Below, piece by piece: positions 24,578 through 31,526 of a DNA stretch of 58,601 nucleotides (position 1 is its first letter; the number at the start of each line of letters is the position of its first letter). The notes under the pieces are model-generated. The model was not told the origin of the DNA. It saw only the letters and a list, made by a program, of their open reading frames with translations, and did no database searches. Both the position numbers and the translations under genes were made by a program. The DNA is from CAXPZW01 sp049594615 (GTDB lineage Bacteria > Bacteroidota > Bacteroidia > Flavobacteriales_D > Sanyastnellaceae). The stretch lies in the NCBI GenBank assembly GCA_049594615.1, contig JBMYJR010000011.1:1-58601 (forward strand), in the 5' to 3' direction.

Positions 24578-26662
24578 TCAGTTCACGTCAAACTCGGAAT
24601 CCTTGAGGTTCACATTCAGCTTCACCTCATCAAAGGTGATGGTGATGGTTTGCGGACCGGCTACGGTTGTCATGGTTTTGGGAAACTTGACCCCGTCCAC
24701 CTCTATGTAGTCCTTGTAGTTGACCACCGAAGTGATGGTCTCACCTCCCGGCAGGGCATCGGTGGATGAGCGCTGGACGCGCAAACCGGTTTCTACAGAG
24801 AAATAGTCCATGCGCGTGGTTTCGTCTGGGAAGGTGTATTCCACCACGTAGACGTCTTGCTCTTCCACTTCTTCCAGGCCCAACAGCACCGCGTGAATGC
24901 CGTAGTCGCCGAGGTGCTTTTCAAAGAGCAGATCCGCTTCGTACTTGCTGTCGGTCAGCTGGCTTTCGTCCATGGGGATGCTCTGGCCCATTTGGGACAC
25001 TTTGCCCGCGGTGCCATTGTAGACTTGCTCCATGGCCACCATGCCCATCATTTCCACCTTGGTGCTCATCATGGTGTTGCCCTTGACCTTGTTGGTCAGG
25101 GTCATGCTCATGCCCGATGTTTCCAAGGTGCCCACAGCCACGTAGGAGCTTACCTCCATCAAGGCTTGTTCACCTCCGATGGCATCCACGTAATCGTCCA
25201 GCACTTGGGTGATGGTCACCCCTTCTGGAGCAGGACGACGCTCGGTGTACGGTCCGCCGTACATGTCGTAGAAGGTCACGGTGCCAAACGCGTCAAGTTT
25301 GCCTTCGAGGTCTTCCTTGGAGCCCACAACAGTGATGTATGCGTTGTTGGGCTTGAGGTAGCGCTTGGCCACGCGTTGCAGGTCTGCGCTGGTCACTGCG
25401 TTGAGGCGCGAGAGGTAACGCTGGTAATAATCCTTGGGCAAGCCGTAGCGCTCGATGTTCAAAGCGTAGCGCGCAATGGTTTGCGGCGACTCCAAGCCCA
25501 GGGCAAACGTACCGGTCATCCAATTTTTCATGAACTGCAAGGTGCTATCGGGCACGGGATCTTTGATCATGCGACGCACCTCATACATGATTTCCACCAC
25601 AGCACTGTCGGTCACCTCATTTCGTACTGAGGTGTTGGCCGAGAACGATCCGATCAGCGGATCTGAGCTCAGGCTCGAGTACGCGCCGTAGGTGAAGGCC
25701 TTGTCTTCACGCAGGTTTTGGAACAGGCGACCCGAGAAGGTACCGCCGCCCAAAATGTTGTTCATCACGCGCACTGCGATCTCGTCTTGGTCCCCGGGCT
25801 TGAGCTCCACAGGAAAAGTCACGTCGATCACGCTTTGCACCGCTCCTGGCAAGGGAACTACCGCCACCTCGGTGGTGCGTGGTGCTTGCGGAGTGGGCCA
25901 GGTGGGCTTGTCCACTTGCTCGCCTGCTTTCCAGGTGCCAAAGTGCTTGTCCACCAAGTCTTCGGCCTCGGCCAACGTGATGTCGCCCACGATGGTCAGG
26001 TAAGAAATGTTCGGTTTGAAGTAGCTGTTGTAGAACGCCTTGAGATCGGCTTGATCGATGGCCTCAATGGTTTTCTCGGTCACCAATTCGCCGTAAGGGT
26101 GATCGCCGTAATTGAGCGCGCTGGTGATGTTGGATGAGATGGTATTGGGATCGGTCTTGCTCGAGGTCAGTCCCGAAATGGTACGGCGCTTCTCCTTGGC
26201 CAGTTCTTCGCTGGGGAAGGTCGGACGCAGGACCACATCGGCCATAAGTTCGATCACATCCTCTTTGTGTTTGCTGAGGCCTGAGGCAAACGCCCCTGAG
26301 CTGGTAGTAGAGAGCGACGCGCCCATGAAATCTACCGTTTCATCGATTTCAGCCTTGCTCTTGGTAGCGGTTCCTGACTTGAGCAGTCCGCCAGCCAGGC
26401 TCGCAGCACCGGCCTTGCTTCCCTCGGCAATGGGGCCGTGGTCCACAAAAAGTTGGAAGGATACGCGGGGCAGTTTGTTGTTCTGCACCACAATCACCTT
26501 GAGCCCGTTGTCCAGATTGAAGGTGTCGTAAGACCCGAGTTGAATCTCAGGTGCGGGTGCCGGAGCGGGAACCACCGAGCGGTCCACCTTGGGGGCACAG
26601 CTGGCTAAGAGCAAAGCCGCTCCAGCCAGGATCGTATAGGAAATGCGTGTAATAGACGTCAT
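24578..26662 (-). CDS. M16-family peptidase-like lipoprotein without zinc motif, with LolA/LppX-like C-terminal domain
   Basis: A 694-residue lipoprotein (lipobox LLASC). Residues about 45-470 form a two-half M16 (insulinase) fold. The HxxEH position reads AASLAGGLL, so no zinc site is present, while the second half keeps the family's ALNYGDHPYGELVTE and RLFQNLREDKAFTYGAYS stretches. This is the pattern of the inactive partner in heterodimeric M16 peptidases. Residues about 480-694 form a separate beta-rich domain beginning VTITQVLDDYVDAIGGEQAL, which resembles the LolA/LppX lipoprotein-carrier fold. The stop codon of the active partner upstream lies 11 bases before its start. Confidence 0.9.
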   Translation of the reverse strand: MTSITRISYTILAGAALLLASCAPKVDRSVVPAPAPAPEIQLGSYDTFNLDNGLKVIVVQNNKLPRVSFQLFVDHGPIAEGSKAGAASLAGGLLKSGTATKSKAEIDETVDFMGASLSTTSSGAFASGLSKHKEDVIELMADVVLRPTFPSEELAKEKRRTISGLTSSKTDPNTISSNITSALNYGDHPYGELVTEKTIEAIDQADLKAFYNSYFKPNISYLTIVGDITLAEAEDLVDKHFGTWKAGEQVDKPTWPTPQAPRTTEVAVVPLPGAVQSVIDVTFPVELKPGDQDEIAVRVMNNILGGGTFSGRLFQNLREDKAFTYGAYSSLSSDPLIGSFSANTSVRNEVTDSAVVEIMYEVRRMIKDPVPDSTLQFMKNWMTGTFALGLESPQTIARYALNIERYGLPKDYYQRYLSRLNAVTSADLQRVAKRYLKPNNAYITVVGSKEDLEGKLDAFGTVTFYDMYGGPYTERRPAPEGVTITQVLDDYVDAIGGEQALMEVSSYVAVGTLETSGMSMTLTNKVKGNTMMSTKVEMMGMVAMEQVYNGTAGKVSQMGQSIPMDESQLTDSKYEADLLFEKHLGDYGIHAVLLGLEEVEEQDVYVVEYTFPDETTRMDYFSVETGLRVQRSSTDALPGGETITSVVNYKDYIEVDGVKFPKTMTTVAGPQTITITFDEVKLNVNLKDSEFDVN

Positions 26663-26672
26663 GGCTGTGTGC

Positions 26673-28004
26673 TTACTCGTTGGTGTTTTCGTCGTACAGG
26701 AAGTAGAGCACCACGCGGTTGTCGTTCACGTAGTACTTCTGGGCCACGCGAAGCAAATCATCGCGGGTCACGGCCATGTACTTTTCGATTTCGGAATTGA
26801 TCAGGCTGGTGTTGCCGTAGAACACGTGGTAGTTGGCCAAGCTCTCGGCGATGCCCGCCAAGCGAGAGTTGCTCGACACAAAGTCGTTTTCGATCTGGTT
26901 GCGCACCTTCTCAAATTCACGCTCGCTCACCAGTTCGGTGCGCACGCGCTCGACCTCTGTATCGAAGGCTTGTTCCACATCCAAGGGATCCACACCCATG
27001 TTGCACATCACAAAACCCAGGGTCAAACCCGGATCTTCAAGCCCAAAGCTGAAGGCGCCGGCAAACATGGCCAGCTCTTGGTCTTGCACCAGCGAGCGGT
27101 TCAAACGTGAAGACTCACCGGTCGATAAGATGCGGTTGAGCATATCGACTGCATAGTAATCCTCGGAGTCCATCTCCGGAATGCGGTAGGCTTGAAGCAC
27201 GAGCGGCAGTTGGTCGTCGCCCATGATCGTGTCGCGTACCTCGCCGGGGTTGGTCGGCTCATTGTTGACCGGTCGTGGAATGTCGGCCTTGCCCGTGGGG
27301 ATGCCTCCAAAGTACTTTTGGATGAGCTTTTTGGTCTCGGCCACGTCGATGTCACCCGCGATGCTGAGGGTGGCGTTGTCGGGCACGTAGAACTTCTTGT
27401 AGAAGGCCTGGAATTCCTCGGCCTGAGCTGCGTCCAAGTGCTCCATGCTACCGATGGTAGTCCAGCGGTAGGGGTGCTCGGAGTATGCGCGGTCCATGGT
27501 CTCAGCAATCAGGTTGCCGTACGGTTGGTTGTCCACGCGCAGGCGCTTTTCTTCTTTCACGACCTCGCGTTGGGTCTCGATGCCGTCAATGTCCACCTTG
27601 GCATGCAGCATGCGCTCAGACTCCAGCCACAGGCCAAGTTCGAGTTGGTTGGAAGGCAACAGCTCGTAGTAGAACGTACGGTCGTTGGTGGTGTTGGCGT
27701 TGAGTACACCGCCCGCGTTCTCCACGTAGCGTGAGAACTCGCCGCGACCGATGTTTTCGGAGCCTTCAAACAGCAAGTGCTCAAAAAAGTGCGCCATGCC
27801 GGTACGGTTGGGGTCTTCGTTTTTGGAACCCACGTGGTACATGATGGTCACGGCCACAATGGGGGTGGAATGGTCTTCGTGAAGGATCACGTGCATTCCG
27901 TTTTTCAGGTCGTACTCCTCGAAGGCGATCTGAGGTGTTTGGGCGGCGGCAAGCACGGACATCAAAAGCCCTGCGCTCAAAAGGCCCAGACGTTGGAAGT
28001 TCAT
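26673..28004 (-). CDS. M16-family zinc peptidase, active subunit
   Basis: A secreted protein of about 443 residues with a signal peptide (MNFQRLGLLSAGLLMSVLAA). The inverted zinc motif HFFEH lies at residues 72-76, and the third ligand region reads REVVKEEKR some 75 residues later. The C-terminal half carries the usual SRLNRSLVQDQELAMFAGAF stretch. It cleaves peptides, probably in the periplasm, together with the zinc-less protein encoded 11 bases downstream. The ATG at 28004 is supported by a -7 box at 28025-28032. Confidence 0.93.
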   Translation of the reverse strand: MNFQRLGLLSAGLLMSVLAAAQTPQIAFEEYDLKNGMHVILHEDHSTPIVAVTIMYHVGSKNEDPNRTGMAHFFEHLLFEGSENIGRGEFSRYVENAGGVLNANTTNDRTFYYELLPSNQLELGLWLESERMLHAKVDIDGIETQREVVKEEKRLRVDNQPYGNLIAETMDRAYSEHPYRWTTIGSMEHLDAAQAEEFQAFYKKFYVPDNATLSIAGDIDVAETKKLIQKYFGGIPTGKADIPRPVNNEPTNPGEVRDTIMGDDQLPLVLQAYRIPEMDSEDYYAVDMLNRILSTGESSRLNRSLVQDQELAMFAGAFSFGLEDPGLTLGFVMCNMGVDPLDVEQAFDTEVERVRTELVSEREFEKVRNQIENDFVSSNSRLAGIAESLANYHVFYGNTSLINSEIEKYMAVTRDDLLRVAQKYYVNDNRVVLYFLYDENTNE

Positions 28005-28024
28005 AATGGGGGCATTTGGGGTCC

Positions 28025-28032
28025 CAAAAATA
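28025..28032 (-). promoter_or_regulatory. -7 box of the M16 peptidase operon
   Basis: The minus strand reads TATTTTTG, an exact consensus match, 20 bases before the ATG at 28004. Confidence 0.55.
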
Positions 28033-28148
28033 GTGAGCCGAGGCTCCGTACGCACCCGTTCTTTGGCAGTGGATTTCAAAAAAAATGGAAACCCGAGGTG
28101 AACTTACCCTTGTGCTGTACAAACAAAAGTGAGAACATTTCCAACACA

Positions 28149-28409
28149 TTGCACGTGGTGGCCGAACGATCAAACGCCGGTCCCGACGACTCCTACACCG
28201 CACGACTGCGCAGCAAAGGGATCGCCAAGGTGGCGTAAAAAGTGGGAGAAGAAGCAGTGGAAACCGTCATCGAAGCCCTGCAATCCAACCGCAAGAAATT
28301 CCTGGAGGAATCCGCAGACTTGTTCTACCACTACTTGGTGCTGGCCGCCGAAATGGGCGTCCAACTCAAGGATGTAGAAGCCGTTTTGAAGGCGCGACAC
28401 GCAGGCTGA
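28149..28409 (+). pseudogene. hisE: hisE (phosphoribosyl-ATP diphosphatase) with in-frame stop
   Basis: Translation gives LHVVAERSNAGPDDSYTARL, then RSKGIAKVA, a TAA stop (28236-28238), and KVGEEAVETVIEALQSNRKK continuing in the same frame through ADLFYHYLVLAAEMGVQLKD to a final stop at 28407-28409. This is the HisE domain (SYTA, KVGEEAVE and ADL-YH-LVL motifs). The stop falls where the family has Gln (IAQKVGEE), so a single C-to-T change (CAA to TAA) explains it. No ATG start is visible; a TTG at 28149 or the end of a lost upstream hisI part are possibilities. HisE hydrolyses phosphoribosyl-ATP in histidine synthesis. Confidence 0.8.
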
Positions 28410-28415
28410 TTGCCG

Positions 28416-28423
28416 TACATTCG
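28416..28423 (+). promoter_or_regulatory. -7 box giving a near-leaderless S41-like gene
   Basis: TACATTCG is one base off TAnnTTTG and lies only 5 bases before the ATG at 28429. The bases AGG between them may also serve as a weak ribosome-binding site. Confidence 0.5.
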
Positions 28424-28428
28424 GAGGC

Positions 28429-29829
28429 ATGAAATACGCCTTGTTTGCCTGCGCCACCGTGCTGCTTTGTGCCTGCGGTTCGGACTCCGGACCCGACAAC
28501 AACGCCAACTTGCCACCACTTGCGGTGGCCAATCACCCGGAACTGCCCGGCCACCACGACTACCCCAAAGATGTGCTGGCCCAAGAGGTGACTGTGCTGC
28601 AGGAAACCTTGGAAGAACTCTACCCCGGCTTGTACGACGTGCGTTCCAAAGCGCGCATGCAACAGCGTTTTGACCACATGCGCGGCGTGGCCTCGGGCGA
28701 GGGCACCCTGAGCTACAGCCAATGGCTCTCTCAAATCGTGCAGTTGACCGTGGACTTGGGTGATCAGGCCTTCCTGTGGGAACACAGTCCCAACTACCGC
28801 CAATGGTGGGACAACGCAGTCAACGTCCCTCCATTCAACCTACGCCAAGAAAACGGCAAGTGGGTGATTCACCAGGTGCACGACGACGACGCCGGACTGG
28901 TGCCCGGAACGGAAATCACGGCCATCCAAGGCAAGACCTTGGACCAGTATTTGGCGTTGAACAGCGGCTTGCTCCCGGTCCAAGACACCTCCGCATCCAC
29001 CCAAGCTGAATGGCTGGAAGACGCCTTTGCCATGCACCACACCAGTTTTTGGGAACGCCCTGACACCTACACCCTCACCTTGGGTGACGGTACCCAGAAA
29101 GTGGTCGATGGCATTACTGGAGCGGAGTACAATGTGGCCTCGGACTTCATGCGTACCCAGCCTCGCATCGGTTTTGAATCGCAGGAGCAGGTGGCCATCA
29201 TGACCCTGCCATCCCTAAATTACCGAGAGCTGGAGAACGGTGGCACCCCCTACGAGCAAGCCATAGGCGCGGTGTTTTCAACCGTGAAAAATCGTGGGTG
29301 TACCTCGTTGGTGATTGACCTTCGCGGCACAGCCGATGGGCACATCAAAGTGGGGCGTGAGCTGCTCTCCTACCTGACCGACCAGCCCTTGCTCGACAGC
29401 ATTTACAAATCACCGACCATCAACATCACTCACCGCGTCTATGCACAGTCCACCAAAATGTTGGAGCCGAAATTTTTGGTGTCCATGATGCGCGGCCCCG
29501 AGCAACCCGATCTGGCGTTTGACGGCAAGGTGGTGGTGCTCACCGACGGCGACAACCGCGGCGCGACCGGACTGCTGGTGGCCGCCCTGCGCAAACGCCC
29601 GAACACCTTGATCGTAGGCGAACAGCCACCAGTCTATGCTTGGGGCATTCACCATGGCACTTACTATTTGGAGATGCCCTACAGCAAAGTGATGGTGGGC
29701 ATTCCCTCCACGCGGCTGATTGTGGACAAGTCCAAAGCGAGCACTGCCGTGCTAGTGGCCCTGGACCAAACCATCGCCGACGGACCCAATGCACTGGCCA
29801 CGGCCATAGCCTTGGCGGCAAAGCCGTAG
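28429..29829 (+). CDS. S41-like peptidase-fold lipoprotein, probably lacking the catalytic Ser
   Basis: A 466-residue lipoprotein (lipobox LLCAC). The C-terminal half resembles tail-specific (S41) proteases: SLVIDLRGTADGH, then VVVLTDGDNRGATGLLVAAL and the following strand TLIVGEQP. In active enzymes the segment after VLxDG carries the nucleophile in an SSAGE-like context; here the aligned stretch is NRGATG without Ser, so activity is doubtful. The N-terminal region has no clear PDZ domain. The assignment is from pattern similarity only. It lies between the broken hisE and hutH; the hutH promoter overlaps its stop codon. Confidence 0.7.
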   Translation: MKYALFACATVLLCACGSDSGPDNNANLPPLAVANHPELPGHHDYPKDVLAQEVTVLQETLEELYPGLYDVRSKARMQQRFDHMRGVASGEGTLSYSQWLSQIVQLTVDLGDQAFLWEHSPNYRQWWDNAVNVPPFNLRQENGKWVIHQVHDDDAGLVPGTEITAIQGKTLDQYLALNSGLLPVQDTSASTQAEWLEDAFAMHHTSFWERPDTYTLTLGDGTQKVVDGITGAEYNVASDFMRTQPRIGFESQEQVAIMTLPSLNYRELENGGTPYEQAIGAVFSTVKNRGCTSLVIDLRGTADGHIKVGRELLSYLTDQPLLDSIYKSPTINITHRVYAQSTKMLEPKFLVSMMRGPEQPDLAFDGKVVVLTDGDNRGATGLLVAALRKRPNTLIVGEQPPVYAWGIHHGTYYLEMPYSKVMVGIPSTRLIVDKSKASTAVLVALDQTIADGPNALATAIALAAKP

Positions 29830-29834
29830 ATTCG
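29827..29834 (+). promoter_or_regulatory. -7 box of hutH overlapping the upstream stop codon
   Basis: TAGATTCG is one base off the consensus. Its first three bases are the TAG stop of the preceding gene. It lies 24 bases before the ATG at 29859. Confidence 0.45.
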
Positions 29835-29858
29835 CAACTGCCCAAAATCAACCCCGCG

Positions 29859-31352
29859 ATGGAATTGCGTCACGATGCTCCCTGGACCCTTGAGCAAGTG
29901 TCGGCCCAATTGCGCGATCCCCAGCCACTGACTCTGGCGGACGCCACCGAGGCCCACATCCAACACTGCCGCGCTTATTTGGAAGCGCGCATGGCCCGTT
30001 CTTCCGACCCCATTTACGGCATAAACACCGGCTTTGGCGACTTGCACAACAAGCAAGTGGCCGCAGAAGACATGGCCCAACTGCAAGTCAACTTGGTCCG
30101 CTCGCATGCTTGCGGCGCTGGCGAAACGGTCGACCCTGAATTGGTGCGCCTGATGTTGCTGCTCAAGGCCATCGGCCTGTGCCAAGGCCACTCGGGGGTG
30201 CAAGTGGGCACAGTCAAACAGCTGTTGGCCTTCTTCAATACAGGGATTTCACCGGTAGTGTACACACAAGGCTCCTTGGGGGCCTCAGGCGACTTGGCTC
30301 CGCTGGCACACCTGACCTTGGGCCTGATGGGCGAAGGTGAAGTGTGGTACAACGGACGACGCATGCCAGCGGCATCGGCTTTGGAAGCCACCGGTTTGCA
30401 ACCGATTGTGCTGGGCGCCAAGGAAGGCTTGGCCCTGTTGAACGGCACTCAATTCATGAGTGCCTACGCCACCCACATCCTGCTGCGCGCTGCACGTTTG
30501 GCCGATTGGGCAGACGTACTCGCGGCGCTCTCTTTGGAAGCCTTCGACGGCCGTCCTGAGCCCTTCAGCGATGAAGTGCACGCTGTGCGTCCCCATGCCG
30601 GCCAACGTCACGTGGCTGCCCGCATACGCAAACTGCTGGAAGGCAGCGCGCGTATCGCCCGTGCCAAAGCCCACGTGCAAGATCCGTACAGCTTCCGCTG
30701 CGTGCCGCAGGTGCACGGTGCCTCTCGCGATGCGCTGAGCCACGCGCGCCAAGTGGTGGAGACCGAAATCAACGCGGTGACCGACAACCCGACCATCTTC
30801 CCCGAGCAGGACCGCATCATTTCTGCCGGGAACTTCCACGGCCAACCCCTGGCCTTGGTGCTGGATTACGCCGCCATTGCCCTGGCCGAGTTCGGGAGCA
30901 TTTCGGAACGACGGGTGTACAAACTCATCAGTGGACAACGAGGGTTGCCGCCGTTTTTGACCCCGAACCCCGGGTTGAACTCTGGGTTCATGATTCCGCA
31001 GTACACCGCTGCATCAGTGGTTTCGCGCAACAAGGGACTGTGCACACCGGCAAGTGTGGACACCATCGACTCCTCCAATGGACAGGAGGACCACGTGAGC
31101 ATGGGCGCCAATGCAGCCGTCAAATGCAAACAAGTCATAGACCACTTAGAGATTTTGTTGGGCATTGAAGCGGTGGTTGCTGCACAGGCGTTTGAACTGG
31201 GCGGAACAACCCCAACAAGCTCAAAGTTGCAAAGCGTAGTGGCAACACTGCGTGAAACAATACCTGCCATTACCAACGACGTCATTCTTGAGCCATTACT
31301 GAGTGCCGGGAAACGCTTCGTGTCGGAGACACCGCCGCCAGCAGTAGACTAA
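29859..31352 (+). CDS. hutH: histidine ammonia-lyase
   Basis: A 497-residue enzyme with the MIO-forming triad Ala142-Ser143-Gly144 in the motif TQGSLGASGDLAPLAH, and the catalytic Tyr53 in IYGINTGFGDL. Other family blocks include KEGLALLNGTQFM and a C-terminal QEDHVSMGANAA. It deaminates histidine to urocanate, the first step of histidine breakdown. hutI and ftcD lie about 18-25 kb further on; hutU is not in the window. The frame is open from 29640, but that extension overlaps the previous gene and lacks family features. A perfect stem-loop without a T-run follows the stop codon. Confidence 0.95.
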   Translation: MELRHDAPWTLEQVSAQLRDPQPLTLADATEAHIQHCRAYLEARMARSSDPIYGINTGFGDLHNKQVAAEDMAQLQVNLVRSHACGAGETVDPELVRLMLLLKAIGLCQGHSGVQVGTVKQLLAFFNTGISPVVYTQGSLGASGDLAPLAHLTLGLMGEGEVWYNGRRMPAASALEATGLQPIVLGAKEGLALLNGTQFMSAYATHILLRAARLADWADVLAALSLEAFDGRPEPFSDEVHAVRPHAGQRHVAARIRKLLEGSARIARAKAHVQDPYSFRCVPQVHGASRDALSHARQVVETEINAVTDNPTIFPEQDRIISAGNFHGQPLALVLDYAAIALAEFGSISERRVYKLISGQRGLPPFLTPNPGLNSGFMIPQYTAASVVSRNKGLCTPASVDTIDSSNGQEDHVSMGANAAVKCKQVIDHLEILLGIEAVVAAQAFELGGTTPTSSKLQSVVATLRETIPAITNDVILEPLLSAGKRFVSETPPPAVD

Positions 31353-31385
31353 GTTTGTCGAGGTCAATCGCTGACCAAGACAAAC
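31353..31385. repeat. two-part perfect inverted repeat directly after hutH
   Basis: Outer arms GTTTGTC (31353-31359) and GACAAAC (31379-31385) and inner arms GGTCA (31362-31366) and TGACC (31372-31376) are each perfectly complementary. They are separated by a 2x2 internal loop (GA/AA) and a 5-base loop. It starts one base after the hutH stop codon. No T-run follows, so it is not a standard intrinsic terminator. Confidence 0.7.
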
Positions 31386-31459
31386 GGTTCATTGGCCGAA
31401 ATGCTCAACATGCAGCTGCATAGCGCCAACAGTTCGTCGCGACTATTCGAATTTCCGAC

Positions 31460-31492
31460 GAAACTTTCTAGTCATAGATAGAATGAAGTTTC
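31460..31492. repeat. inverted repeat upstream of the giant Cys-rich gene
   Basis: GAAACTT (31460-31466) pairs with AAGTTTC (31486-31492), and TTCTA (31466-31470) can pair with TAGAA (31479-31483) inside it. It lies 35 bases before the ATG at 31527, in a clearly AT-richer stretch, and could be an operator or an RNA leader hairpin. Confidence 0.45.
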
Positions 31493-31526
31493 ATCTTATC
31501 GGAACACTCATTCAATGATTTGACCG

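Noticed and set aside
28236..28238. Stop codon recoding (selenocysteine or pyrrolysine) in hisE
   Set aside because: The codon is TAA, which is not used for either, and no recoding structure is visible; a point mutation or read error is simpler.
29640..29858. 73-codon N-terminal extension of hutH
   Set aside because: It overlaps the previous gene in another frame, and HutH family similarity begins at 29859.
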